Shown here in pieces: positions 17,513 to 25,789 of a DNA stretch of 64,000 nucleotides. Both the position numbers and the translations under genes were made by a program. The stretch's first letter is position 1; every line of letters starts with the position of its first letter. The stretch is taken from the NCBI RefSeq assembly GCF_007827595.1, contig NZ_VISR01000002.1, forward strand, positions 607,282-671,281. The letters are read 5' to 3'. The stretch comes from Streptomyces sp. BK340. GTDB lineage: Bacteria; Actinomycetota; Actinomycetes; Streptomycetales; Streptomycetaceae. Below the pieces are notes generated by a model that was not told the DNA's origin, made no database searches, and saw only the letters and a program-made list of their open reading frames with translations.

Positions 17513-18652
17513 GTGACGTTCCCGGTAGTCGGCATGGTCGGCGGTGGACAGCTCGCGCGTATGACGCACGAAGCTGGCATCCCGCTGGGCATCAGGTTCA
17601 AGCTCCTCAGTGACACCCCTCAGGATTCCGCGGCGCAGGTCGTCAGCGATGTCGTCATCGGCGACTATCGCGACCTGGACACGCTGCGTGAGTTCGCGCG
17701 CGGTTGCGATGTGATCACCTTCGATCACGAACATGTACCCACCGAGCACCTCAGGGCCCTGGAGGCGGACGGCATCCCCGTGCGCCCGGGGCCCGACGCT
17801 CTTGTGCACGCCCAGGACAAGGGCGTGATGCGGGCGAAGCTCGACGCGATCGGTGTGCCGTGTCCACGGCACCGGATCGTGAGCGACCCGGAGGACGTCG
17901 AGGCCTTCGCGGCGGAGGGGGACGGCTTCCCGGTCGTCCTCAAGACCGTCCGCGGCGGCTACGACGGCAAGGGCGTGTGGGTCGTCGAATCCGCCGAGGA
18001 GGCCGCCGACCCGTTCAGGGCGGGCGTCCCGGTCCTCGCCGAGGAGAAGGTCGACTACGTCCGCGAGCTGGCCGCCAACGTCGTGCGCTCCCCGCACGGC
18101 CAGGCCGTCGCCTACCCGGTGGTCGAGTCGCAGCAGGTCGGCGGCGTCTGCGACACCGTGATCGCGCCCGCGCCCGGCCTGGACGAGGAGCTGGCCCTCC
18201 AGGCCGAGGAGATGGCGCTGCGCATCGCCAAGGAACTCGGCGTCGTCGGCCACCTCGCCGTCGAGCTGTTCCAGACCCGCGACGGCCGCATACTCGTCAA
18301 CGAACTGGCGATGCGTCCGCACAACTCGGGCCACTGGACCCAGGACGGCGCGATCACCTCCCAGTTCGCCAACCACGTGCGGGCCGTGCTCGACCTGCCG
18401 CTGGGCGACCCGCGCCCGCGCGCCAGGTGGACGGTCATGGCCAACGTCCTCGGTGGCGACTACCCGGACATGTACTCCGCGTACTTGCACTGCATGGCCC
18501 GCGACCCCAAGCTCAAGATCCACATGTACGGCAAGGACGTGAAGCCCGGCCGCAAGGTCGGACACGTCAACACCTACGGCGACGACCTGGACGACGTGCT
18601 GGAGCGCGCCCGTCACGCAGCCGGCTACCTGAGAGGCACGATCACCGAATGA
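17513..18652 (+). CDS. purK: N5-carboxyaminoimidazole ribonucleotide synthase
   Basis: A 379-residue ATP-grasp enzyme that carboxylates AIR with bicarbonate and ATP to N5-CAIR in purine synthesis. The N terminus [13 protein letters not shown] and the ATP-grasp lysine segments [13 protein letters not shown] are clear, as are the late metal-binding residues in [14 protein letters not shown]. The frame extends upstream, but GTG 17513 puts the family start in place. A TACCCT -10-like hexamer six bases before it suggests a leaderless message. The stop overlaps purE by four bases. Confidence 0.95.
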   Translation: MTFPVVGMVGGGQLARMTHEAGIPLGIRFKLLSDTPQDSAAQVVSDVVIGDYRDLDTLREFARGCDVITFDHEHVPTEHLRALEADGIPVRPGPDALVHAQDKGVMRAKLDAIGVPCPRHRIVSDPEDVEAFAAEGDGFPVVLKTVRGGYDGKGVWVVESAEEAADPFRAGVPVLAEEKVDYVRELAANVVRSPHGQAVAYPVVESQQVGGVCDTVIAPAPGLDEELALQAEEMALRIAKELGVVGHLAVELFQTRDGRILVNELAMRPHNSGHWTQDGAITSQFANHVRAVLDLPLGDPRPRARWTVMANVLGGDYPDMYSAYLHCMARDPKLKIHMYGKDVKPGRKVGHVNTYGDDLDDVLERARHAAGYLRGTITE

Positions 18653-19173
18653 GCCCTGTTGTTGGCATCGTCATGGGGTCGGACTCCGACTGGCCCGTCA
18701 TGGAGGCCGCCGCCAAGGCGCTGGACGAGTTCGAGATCGCGTACGAGGTCGACGTCGTCTCCGCGCACCGCATGCCGCGCGAGATGATCGCGTACGGCGA
18801 GCAGGCCGCCGACCGCGGTCTGAAGGCGATCATCGCCGGTGCCGGCGGCGCGGCCCATCTGCCGGGCATGCTCGCCTCGGTCACCCCGCTGCCGGTCATC
18901 GGCGTGCCCGTGCCGCTGAAGTACCTCGACGGCATGGACTCCCTGATGTCCATCGTGCAGATGCCGGCCGGTGTCCCGGTCGCCACCGTCTCCGTCGCCG
19001 GCGCCCGCAACGCCGGTCTGCTCGCGGCCCGTATGCTCGCCGCGCACGACGAGGAGCTGCTGCAGAAGATGCGCGACTTCCAGCAGGACCTCAACGACCA
19101 GGCCACCGAGAAGGGCAAGCGGCTGCGGGCCAAGGTCGGCGGCTCCGCGGGCGGCTTCGGCTTCGGGAAGTGA
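18649..19173 (+). CDS. purE: 5-(carboxyamino)imidazole ribonucleotide mutase
   Basis: A 174-residue class I PurE that moves the carboxylate of N5-CAIR to carbon 4, giving CAIR. The family signature [14 protein letters not shown] is at the start; SAHRMPREM holds the catalytic histidine; [11 protein letters not shown] and the proline-rich [19 protein letters not shown] are conserved. The ATGA overlap with purK means coupled translation and a balanced supply of the two enzymes. The stop overlaps the dipeptidase GTG by four bases, so the dipeptidase is probably on the same message. Confidence 0.96.
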   Translation: MSPVVGIVMGSDSDWPVMEAAAKALDEFEIAYEVDVVSAHRMPREMIAYGEQAADRGLKAIIAGAGGAAHLPGMLASVTPLPVIGVPVPLKYLDGMDSLMSIVQMPAGVPVATVSVAGARNAGLLAARMLAAHDEELLQKMRDFQQDLNDQATEKGKRLRAKVGGSAGGFGFGK

Positions 19174-20357
19174 GGCCCGTGACCTCGCTGGACGACGCCC
19201 GCGCACTGCTGCGCGAGTTCCCCGTCGTCGACGGGCACAACGACCTGCCGTACGCGCTGCGCAAGCAGGTCCGCTACGACCTCGACGCCCTCGACCTCGC
19301 CGCCTCCCAGAGCGCGAGCCTGCACACCGACCTGCCGCGGCTGCGCGAGGGCGGGGTCGGTGCCCAGTACTGGTCGGTGTACGTCCCCTCCGACCAGCCG
19401 GACGCGGTCCCGGCGACGCTGGAGCAGATCGACGGCGTCCGGCAGATGCTGGCCCGCTACCCGGCGCAGCTGGCCCCGGCCCTGACGGCGGCCGACATGG
19501 AGGCGGCCCGCGCGGAGGGCCGTATCGCCTCTCTGATGGGCGCCGAGGGCGGTCACTCCATCGGGAACTCCCTGGGCACGCTCCGCGGCCTGTACGCGCT
19601 CGGCGTGCGCTACATGACGCTCACCCACAACGACAACGTGGACTGGGCGGACTCGGCGACCGACGCACCGAACGTGGGCGGCCTGTCCGCCTTCGGCCGC
19701 GAGGTCGTCCGTGAGATGAACCGGCTCGGCATGCTCGTGGACCTCTCCCATGTGGCGGCCACGACCATGCGGGCCGCGCTGGACGCCTCGTCCGCGCCGG
19801 TGATCTTCTCGCACTCCTCCGCGCGTGCCGTCTGCGACCACCCGCGCAACGTCCCGGACGACGTCCTGGAGCGGCTGCCGGGCAACGGCGGCATGGCGAT
19901 GGTGACCTTCGTGCCGAAGTTCGTGCTCCAGGCGGCGGTCGACTGGACGGTCGCGGCCGACCAGAACATGCGCGCCAACGGCTTCCACCACCTCGACACC
20001 ACCCCCGAGGCGATGAAGATCCACCGCGCCTTCGAGGAGCGGAACCCGCGCCCGGTCGCCACGGTCTCCACGGTCGCGGACCACCTCGACCACATGCGTG
20101 AGGTGGCGGGCATCGACCACCTCGGCATCGGCGGCGACTACGACGGCACCGCCTTCACCCCGGACGGCCTGAACGACGTCTCCGGCTACCCGAACCTGAT
20201 CGCCGAGCTGCTCGACCGCGGCTGGTCCAAGGCCGACCTGGCCAAGCTGACCTGGCAGAACGCGGTGCGGGTGCTGGGCGCGGCGGAGGACGTGGCCCGC
20301 GACGTTCAGGCCACGCGCGGCCCGTCCAACGCGACCATCGAGTCGCTGGACGGCTGA
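19170..20357 (+). CDS. Membrane-dipeptidase family (M19) dipeptidase, intact active site
   Basis: A 395-residue M19 (renal dipeptidase type) zinc enzyme, expected to cleave dipeptides, including D-containing ones. All five metal ligands are visible: His and Asp in VDGHNDLP, Glu in GAEGGHS, and the histidines of LVDLSHV and IFSHSSAR. The substrate arginine in HPRNVPDDV and the GIGGDYDG loop are also present. No signal peptide is seen, so it is probably cytoplasmic. The GTG start overlaps purE by four bases; another GTG nine bases later is possible. A second copy (22025) has lost every one of these residues. Confidence 0.93.
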   Translation: MRPVTSLDDARALLREFPVVDGHNDLPYALRKQVRYDLDALDLAASQSASLHTDLPRLREGGVGAQYWSVYVPSDQPDAVPATLEQIDGVRQMLARYPAQLAPALTAADMEAARAEGRIASLMGAEGGHSIGNSLGTLRGLYALGVRYMTLTHNDNVDWADSATDAPNVGGLSAFGREVVREMNRLGMLVDLSHVAATTMRAALDASSAPVIFSHSSARAVCDHPRNVPDDVLERLPGNGGMAMVTFVPKFVLQAAVDWTVAADQNMRANGFHHLDTTPEAMKIHRAFEERNPRPVATVSTVADHLDHMREVAGIDHLGIGGDYDGTAFTPDGLNDVSGYPNLIAELLDRGWSKADLAKLTWQNAVRVLGAAEDVARDVQATRGPSNATIESLDG

Positions 20358-21472
20358 GCGTCGAGGGCGGGGTAGTCGGTGTAGCCGTCCGCCCCGCCCA
20401 CGTACATCAGGTACCGCTCCCGGACCGGGTTGAGCGGGGCGCCCAGGCGCAGTCGCGCGACCAGGTCCGGGTTGGCGAGGAACGGCCGGCCGAGCGCCAC
20501 CAGGTCGGCTCCGGCGGCCAGCATGCGCGCGCTCTCCCGGGTGACGGCCGCCGTGGTGAGGTCGGTCAGGTCCGGGTTGCCGATCAGGGTGCCGGGCCAG
20601 TCCGCGCGGATCCGGCGGTACCAGGCGGACTCCGGTGCGGAGCGCACCAGGTGCAGATAGGCGAGGTCCAGTTCCTTCAGGCGGTCCGTGAGGGCGGCGT
20701 AGAGACCGGTGGTGTCGTCCTCCCGGACGCCGTTGACGGTGGAGCCGGGGGAGATCCGGATGCCCACCCTCCCCCACTCTCGGCTTCGCTCGAGCGGGGG
20801 GACCCCCATGGCGCCGATCGCGTCGGCCACCGCTTCGGTCACCTCCGCCGCGAACCGTACCCGCGCCTGGACGGAGCCGCCGTAGGCGTCCGTGCGGCGG
20901 TTGGTGTTGTCGGCGAGGAACTGGTGCAGCAGCATCCCGTTGGCCGAGTGCACCTCCACGCCCTCGAAGCCGGCCTCGACGGCCCGGCGGGCCGCTGCGG
21001 CGAAGTCGGCGATCGTGGCGCGGATGTCCTCCGCCGTCATCTCGCGCGGAACCGCGGCCGGCCGGTGGCCGCCGGGAGTGAAGATCGTCTCCGGCAGCGG
21101 GACCGGGGACGGCGCCACGGGGGTCAGGCCCGTGGTCGCCGGATGGCTCACCCGGCCGCCGTGCTGCAGCTGCAGGAACATGCGCCCGCCGGCCGCCCGC
21201 ACGGCGTCGGTCACCTGCCGCCATCCCGCCGTGTGCCGGTCCGTGTGGATCGCGGTGATGTCCGGGTACGTCTGCCCGACCGCGTTGGGTGTCGAGCCCT
21301 CGGCGATGATCAGGCCGGCCGAGGCGCGCTGGGCGTAGTGGCCGGCCATCAGCGCGGTCGGGGTGCCGTCGGCCTCCGCGCGGTTGCGGGTGAGCGGGGC
21401 CATGACCAGGTGGTTGGGGAGTGCGAGCCGGCCGAGCCGGGCCGGGGCCAGGAAGTCGGTTGTCCGTGTCAT
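20306..21472 (-). CDS. Old yellow enzyme family NADH:flavin oxidoreductase
   Basis: A 388-residue FMN-dependent TIM-barrel ene-reductase. Visible are [10 protein letters not shown] near the N terminus, [11 protein letters not shown], the substrate pair in [13 protein letters not shown], and TDAYGGS. Such enzymes reduce activated double bonds, often of reactive electrophiles. The ATG at 21472 begins the family N terminus and lies eight bases from a -10-like TCTACC, so the transcript is near leaderless. The divergent MerR regulator and a dyad between the -35 and -10 suggest induction by that regulator. Bases 20769-20809 insert a dispersed repeat in frame. The 3' end overlaps the dipeptidase by 52 bases. 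Confidence 0.9.
   Translation of the reverse strand: MTRTTDFLAPARLGRLALPNHLVMAPLTRNRAEADGTPTALMAGHYAQRASAGLIIAEGSTPNAVGQTYPDITAIHTDRHTAGWRQVTDAVRAAGGRMFLQLQHGGRVSHPATTGLTPVAPSPVPLPETIFTPGGHRPAAVPREMTAEDIRATIADFAAAARRAVEAGFEGVEVHSANGMLLHQFLADNTNRRTDAYGGSVQARVRFAAEVTEAVADAIGAMGVPPLERSREWGRVGIRISPGSTVNGVREDDTTGLYAALTDRLKELDLAYLHLVRSAPESAWYRRIRADWPGTLIGNPDLTDLTTAAVTRESARMLAAGADLVALGRPFLANPDLVARLRLGAPLNPVRERYLMYVGGADGYTDYPALDAQPSSDSMVALDGPRVA
20769..20809 (+). repeat. Dispersed hairpin-type repeat inserted in the OYE gene
   Basis: A C-run, CGGCTTCGCTCGAG and a G-run form this element of about 41 bases. It is read from the minus strand as [15 protein letters not shown], interrupting the usual loop before RISPGSTV. 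It is closely similar to 11158-11197. Confidence 0.7.
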
Positions 21473-21480
21473 GGCCGTAC

Positions 21481-21510
21481 GGTAGAAGCTGACACTGATG
21501 TCAGATTCAA
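21481..21510 (-). promoter_or_regulatory. MerR-type promoter/operator for the OYE gene
   Basis: On the minus strand TTGAAT and TCTACC are 18 bases apart (19 if CTACCG is used). Between them lies the perfect palindrome CTGACA-CTGA-TGTCAG (21489-21504). This wide spacer with a centred dyad is the hallmark of MerR-family activation by DNA untwisting. Confidence 0.7.
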
Positions 21511-21536
21511 GTGGCCGACGGCCCCGGAGGCGGACG

Positions 21537-21896
21537 ATGCGGATCGGTGAACTGGCCCGGCGCACCAACGTGAGCGAGCGGTCGCTGCGCTACTACGAGA
21601 CCCAGGGGCTGCTCGCGGCCGAGCGCACGCCCGGCGGACACCGGGACTACCCGGAGGCGGCCGTCGACCGGGTCGTACGGATCCAGGAGCTGTACGCGGC
21701 CGGGCTGCACAGTGCGAAGATCCGGCAGCTGCTGCCGTGCATGCGCGACCAGGACGGCGGGCCCTCCGTGATCGCCACGCCGAGGCTGGTCGCCGACCTC
21801 ACCGCCGAACGCGACCGCATCGACCGTACGATCGCCGACCTCGTCCGCTCCCGGGAGACGCTGGACGAGGTGATCCGGGCGGCTGCGGACACGTGA
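21537..21896 (+). CDS. MerR family transcriptional regulator
   Basis: A 119-residue regulator. The N-terminal winged helix-turn-helix begins MRIGELARRTNVSERSLRYYETQGLL, a near-consensus MerR start, and is followed by the PGGHRDYPEAAVDRV wing. A long dimerisation helix ends the protein; the effector part is short with one cysteine (LLPCMRDQ). I prefer ATG 21537, because the upstream in-frame ATG at 21498 lies within the operator palindrome. It is divergent from the OYE gene, which it probably controls together with itself. The inducer is unknown; reactive electrophiles or a redox signal are reasonable guesses. Confidence 0.87.
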   Translation: MRIGELARRTNVSERSLRYYETQGLLAAERTPGGHRDYPEAAVDRVVRIQELYAAGLHSAKIRQLLPCMRDQDGGPSVIATPRLVADLTAERDRIDRTIADLVRSRETLDEVIRAAADT

Positions 21897-22024
21897 CCGT
21901 TCGTACCCCCGAACGCCCCACTCATCAGGAAGGATCCCCGCGCCCCGTGCGACCGTGGCGGTACGCCAGCCGCATCAGACGTAGCTCACGACCGACGTAG
22001 CTCTCGACGACGTACGGAGCCGCC

Positions 22025-23131
22025 ATGGCCGACCTGCAGGACGACAGGCCCACCACGACCGGGGTCGGCGGGGACCACGGCCTGCCGGACGACCCGTTCC
22101 AGGAGGAGTCGTACGCCCAGGCCGACGAGACGCTGCGGCGGGCGCACTCCCTGCTCGCCGACCACCCCGTCGCCGACGGCTACAGCGGCCTGCCGTGGGC
22201 CCTGCGCCAGCTGTCCTGGTACGACCTGGAGCTGGGCGAGCTGGCCGTCGACACCGATGTGCCGCGGATGCGCGAGGGGCACGTGGGCGTCCTGTTCTCG
22301 TCGCTGCACCTGCCCGAGGGCCTGGCGGGGGACCGCCCGGTGGGCGCCACCCTGGAGCAGCTGGACTTCGTCCGCTCGGTGATCGACTCCCATCCGGAGG
22401 GACTGCGCCTGGTGCGCACCGCCGGACAGATCATCGATGCCCGCAACTGCGGCCGGACCGCCGTCGTGCTGGGCCCGGCCGGGGCGCCCGCGCTCGACGA
22501 CTCCCTGGGCATCCTGCGCGTCCTGCACGCCCTGGGCCTGCGCGTCCTCACCCTGGCGGGCACGGCCTGGGCGAGCGAGGCGGGGCTGACCCGGTTCGGC
22601 GAGGAGGTCGTCCGCGAGATGAACCGCCTCGGCGTCCTGGCCGATCTCTCCGGCGCCTCCGACGCCACCGTCGGCCGGGCCACCACGCTCTCCAAGACCC
22701 CGGTGCTGTGCACCCGCTCCGCCGCCCGTGCCCTGCGCCCGCACCCGGCCAACCTGCCCGACGACCTGCTCGCCGAGCTGGGCGCCGCGGGCGGTCTGTG
22801 CATGGTGCCGCTGACCGCCGAGCAGACCGGCCCGACCGTCCAGGACGTCGCCGACCACCTCGACCACGTCCGCGCGGTCGCCGGCCCCGAGTGCGTCGGC
22901 CTGTCCGGCACCTACGACTCCGGCGCCGCCCACCCGCACGACCTGGCCGACGCCTCCCGCTACCCCCACCTGATCGCCGAACTGCTCCGCCGTGGCTGGT
23001 CCGAGTCCGAGCTGTCCCTGCTGACCTGGGGAAACGTCCAGCGGGTGCTCCGCAGCGCGGACTTCACGGCCCGCGCCGCACAGCACCGCCGGGAGCCGTC
23101 CAACGCGCGGATCGCGGAGCTGGACGGCTAG
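22025..23131 (+). CDS. M19 dipeptidase paralogue lacking all metal ligands (probable pseudoenzyme)
   Basis: A 368-residue protein that lines up with the M19 dipeptidase of gene 19170 along its length. The HxD pair of VDGHNDLP is here ADGYSGLP, the glutamate of GAEGGHS is GPAGAPA, and the two histidine motifs are LADLSGA and LCTRSAA. The substrate arginine and the GGDYDG loop are also changed (HPANLPDD, SGTYDSG). The frame is intact and codon use is normal, so it is kept by selection but cannot bind the usual two zincs. A structural or regulatory role is inferred, perhaps partnering the active enzyme. Confidence 0.85.
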   Translation: MADLQDDRPTTTGVGGDHGLPDDPFQEESYAQADETLRRAHSLLADHPVADGYSGLPWALRQLSWYDLELGELAVDTDVPRMREGHVGVLFSSLHLPEGLAGDRPVGATLEQLDFVRSVIDSHPEGLRLVRTAGQIIDARNCGRTAVVLGPAGAPALDDSLGILRVLHALGLRVLTLAGTAWASEAGLTRFGEEVVREMNRLGVLADLSGASDATVGRATTLSKTPVLCTRSAARALRPHPANLPDDLLAELGAAGGLCMVPLTAEQTGPTVQDVADHLDHVRAVAGPECVGLSGTYDSGAAHPHDLADASRYPHLIAELLRRGWSESELSLLTWGNVQRVLRSADFTARAAQHRREPSNARIAELDG

Positions 23132-23152
23132 GGGCTGCCGGCTCCGGCCCGC

Positions 23153-23509
23153 TCAGCAGGCGCAGAGACAGAAGGGGTGTCCGGCCGGGTCCGCGTAGAC
23201 CCGGAAGCTGCCGCCGCCCTGCTCGGCCAGCGGCTTCGCCCCCAGCTCCAGCACGTCCTTCTCTGCCGCGTCCAGGTCCTCCACCACCAGGTCCAGATGG
23301 AACTGCTGGGAGGCGTCGGCCGCGGGCCACCGCGGCGGCACGAATCCGGGCGCGCGCTGGAAGGCCAGCGCCTGACCGCCCGGCACCGACAGATCGACCC
23401 AGTCGCCCTCGCCCTCCACCGTGCCGCCCAGCACCCCGGCGTAGAAGCCGGCCAGCGCGCGGGGATCGGGACAGTCCAGGACGACCGCACCCAGCTTGGC
23501 GAGTGCCAT
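23153..23509 (-). CDS. VOC (glyoxalase/bleomycin-resistance) superfamily protein
   Basis: A 118-residue protein with the paired beta-alpha-beta-beta-beta modules of the VOC fold: LGAVVLDCPDPRALAGFYAGVLG in the first half and FHLDLVVEDLDAAEKDVLELG in the second, ending DPAGHPFCLCAC. Family members bind metals or small ligands. Here the first usual histidine is replaced by cysteine/aspartate, so a metal-independent binding role is possible. It is divergent from a CGNR regulator across a 115-base gap filled with GGTAAC sites, so it is probably that regulator's target. Confidence 0.82.
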   Translation of the reverse strand: MALAKLGAVVLDCPDPRALAGFYAGVLGGTVEGEGDWVDLSVPGGQALAFQRAPGFVPPRWPAADASQQFHLDLVVEDLDAAEKDVLELGAKPLAEQGGGSFRVYADPAGHPFCLCAC

Positions 23510-23530
23510 GACTTCCTCCTCGAAGTCGGA

Positions 23531-23616
23531 GTTACCTTTAGAGATGCGTAACCGGTAACGCGTTACCTGATGCTCCCGTATGAGAGGTAACGCCGCAACC
23601 GGATTCGGGAGGTAAC
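23531..23616. promoter_or_regulatory. Array of five GGTAAC/GTTACC sites between VOC and CGNR genes
   Basis: GTTACC at 23531, the perfect 14-base palindrome GGTAACGCGTTACC at 23554-23567, GGTAAC at 23586 and GGTAAC at 23611. Five hexamers in 86 bases of the divergent promoter region make a strong candidate operator for the CGNR protein. Confidence 0.7.
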
Positions 23617-23624
23617 TTGCAGTC

Positions 23625-24131
23625 ATGAGTGAGAGATCGCCCGCGCCGGGAGGCCTGGCCCTGGTCGAGTCCCTGGTGAACACGCTGGACCTCGAGTCGG
23701 GCGCCGACTCGCTCGACACGGCGGACGGCCGGACGCGCCTCGGACTCACCGTGGAGGAGCTGCCGCAGGCCCGCGCGCTGCGCGAGTCGCTGCGGGCCAC
23801 GCTGCTCGCGCACGCCGGCCATCCGCCGCACGGCGAGGTCACCCCGCTCGGCGAGCTGCTGGCACACGCGCCCCTGTACGTCGCCGTGGACGACCACGAC
23901 GGCTCCGCGAGCCTCGCCCCGGCCGACACCGGCCCGCTGCTCGCGCGGGTCGCCGCCGCCGTGGCCGAGGCGCTGGTCGCCGGCACCTGGGCCCGTCTCA
24001 AGGCGTGCGAGGCCGAGACCTGCCACTGGGCGTACTACGACCGCAGCCCCGCGGGGCGGGGCCGCTGGTGCTCGATGCAGGTGTGCGGGGCGCGCGCGAA
24101 GATGCGCCGCTACCGCGCGAAGGAGCCGTGA
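23625..24131 (+). CDS. CGNR zinc-finger / ABATE-domain transcriptional regulator
   Basis: A 168-residue protein: an N-terminal stress-response-type ABATE domain (begins GLALVESLVNTLD, about 10-120) and a C-terminal zinc finger with cysteines in LKACEAETCHWAYYDRS and RWCSMQVCGARAK. The motif is CGAR rather than CGNR. These proteins are thought to bind DNA and regulate neighbours. It is divergent from the VOC gene and flanked by a palindromic site array, which supports autoregulation. The ATG at 23625 is the only suitable start. Confidence 0.87.
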   Translation: MSERSPAPGGLALVESLVNTLDLESGADSLDTADGRTRLGLTVEELPQARALRESLRATLLAHAGHPPHGEVTPLGELLAHAPLYVAVDDHDGSASLAPADTGPLLARVAAAVAEALVAGTWARLKACEAETCHWAYYDRSPAGRGRWCSMQVCGARAKMRRYRAKEP

Positions 24132-24184
24132 ACCACAGGGAGTTCATCGGCCATGTATGTGTCCGGTGGTGCAGAATGCGGGAA

Positions 24185-24225
24185 GACGCCGGTTCGGCCG
24201 ACTGAGCCTCGGCCGAACCGGCGTC
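24185..24225. terminator. Strong bidirectional terminator
   Basis: Seventeen-base perfect arms beginning GACGCCGGTTCGG surround the loop CTGAGCC. It lies between the convergent CGNR and UDP-glucose dehydrogenase genes. Confidence 0.88.
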
Positions 24226-24265
24226 CTCGTGGATGCCTCTGTGGCGGTGTCGCTGCGGCGCCGGA

Positions 24266-25609
24266 CTACGCGGTCGGGCGGCCCATGGCCCGGTACGTCC
24301 ACCCGGCCCGCCGCCACTGCTCCGAGTCCAGGGCGTTGCGCCCGTCCAGGATCAGCCGGGCCGCCGCGACCTCGCCCAGCGCCGCCGGGTCCAGCTCGCG
24401 GAACTCCCGCCACTCGGTCAGGTGCAGCACGACGTCGGCGCCCCGGACCGCGTCGAGAGCCGAGTCGGCATAGCCCAGGGTGGGGAAGACCCGGCGGGCG
24501 TTCTCCATGCCCTTGGGGTCGTACACGGTCACCTGGCCGCCCTGCAGGTGGATCTGCCCGGCCACGTTCAGCGCGGGCGAGTCGCGGACGTCGTCCGAGT
24601 CCGGCTTGAACGTGGCGCCCAGCACCGCCACCCGCTTGCCCAGGAAGGGACCGCCGCCAAGCGCCTGCCGGGCCAGCTCCACCATCTGGCCGCGCTGGCG
24701 CATGTTGATGGAGTCGATCTCGCGCAGGAAGGTCAGCGCCTGGTCCGCGCCCAGCTCGCCGGCGCGCGCCATGAACGCCCGGATGTCCTTCGGCAGACAG
24801 CCACCGCCGAACCCGATACCGGCGCGCAGGAACTTCTTCCCGATCCGGTCGTCGTAGCCGATGGCCTCCGCCAGCTTCACCACGTCGCCGCCCGCGGCCT
24901 CGCAGACCTCCGCCATCGCGTTGATGAAGGAGATCTTGGTGGCGAGGAAGGAGTTCGCCGAGGTCTTCACCAGCTCGGCGGTCGGGAAGTCGGTCACCAC
25001 GAACGGCGTGCCCTCGCCGACCGGCGTCGCGTACACCTCCCGCAGCAGCTTCTCCGCGCGCTCGCCGCGCAAGCCCACCACGATCCGGTCCGGGTGCAGC
25101 GTGTCCTGCACCGCGAAGCCCTCGCGCAGGAACTCCGGGTTCCAGGCCAGCTCGGCGTCCGCACCGGCGGGCGCGTGCTCGGCCAGATAGGCGGCCAGCC
25201 GCTCGGCCGAGCCGACCGGCACGGTCGACTTGCCGACGACCAGGGCGGGTCCGTGCAGATGCGGGGCGAGGGAGGCGAAGGCGGCGTCGACGTACGACAT
25301 GTCCGCCGCGTACTCCCCGTGCCGCTGGGGAGTGTTCACACAGACGAAGTGCACGTCACCGAAGGCCCCGACCTCGGCCCAGTCCTGGGTGAAGCGCAGC
25401 CGTCCGGTGGACCCCTCGAAGCCCGCGACATGCCGGCGCAGCAGTTCCTCGAGCCCCGGCTCGTACATCGGGGTCTCGCTGCGCTCCAGCATCGCGATCT
25501 TCTCGGGCACGACATCGAGCCCCAGCACCTCGAATCCGAGTTCGGCCATGGCCGCGGCGTGCGTGGCGCCCAGGTAGCCGGTGCCGATCACGGTGATCTT
25601 CAGGCTCAT
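24266..25609 (-). CDS. UDP-glucose 6-dehydrogenase
   Basis: A 447-residue NAD-dependent enzyme that oxidises UDP-glucose twice to UDP-glucuronate, a donor for envelope polysaccharides. The N-terminal Rossmann motif is VIGTGYLGATHAAAM. The catalytic cysteine is in GFGGGCLPKD, with the usual FLATKISFINAMAE helix before it. The C-terminal domain has GATFKPDSDDVRDSPAL. The ATG at 25609 follows GGAG at seven bases; the frame runs further upstream without homology. A GDP-mannose dehydrogenase is possible, but motifs and length favour Ugd/RkpK. Confidence 0.92.
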   Translation of the reverse strand: MSLKITVIGTGYLGATHAAAMAELGFEVLGLDVVPEKIAMLERSETPMYEPGLEELLRRHVAGFEGSTGRLRFTQDWAEVGAFGDVHFVCVNTPQRHGEYAADMSYVDAAFASLAPHLHGPALVVGKSTVPVGSAERLAAYLAEHAPAGADAELAWNPEFLREGFAVQDTLHPDRIVVGLRGERAEKLLREVYATPVGEGTPFVVTDFPTAELVKTSANSFLATKISFINAMAEVCEAAGGDVVKLAEAIGYDDRIGKKFLRAGIGFGGGCLPKDIRAFMARAGELGADQALTFLREIDSINMRQRGQMVELARQALGGGPFLGKRVAVLGATFKPDSDDVRDSPALNVAGQIHLQGGQVTVYDPKGMENARRVFPTLGYADSALDAVRGADVVLHLTEWREFRELDPAALGEVAAARLILDGRNALDSEQWRRAGWTYRAMGRPTA

Positions 25610-25725
25610 GGATGTGCTCCAGATCGGGTACGTCGGTGATGCGGAGCCGAGCATAGTCGGGGCGTCCACCGGGCAATTTCCCCGCTGTCGCCCATCTCAC
25701 GTAGGCGTCCTTCGGGCGGCCCTCT

Positions 25726-25760
25726 AAAATTTGAGTTACTTAACGGTAATTAGCGTCAGT
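25726..25760. promoter_or_regulatory. AT-rich regulatory patch upstream of acyl-CoA dehydrogenase
   Basis: A sharp AT-rich patch with the dyad TTAC-TTAACG-GTAA (25736-25749), 40-55 bases before the GTG at 25790. It is a plausible promoter/operator, for example for a TetR-type fatty-acid regulator. Confidence 0.4.
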
Positions 25761-25789
25761 ATCACTGCGTCTTTGGAGCGTGAGAGACC

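Noticed and set aside
21498..21536. Earlier MerR start at 21498
   Set aside because: This ATG lies inside the operator palindrome and adds residues not seen in MerR proteins.
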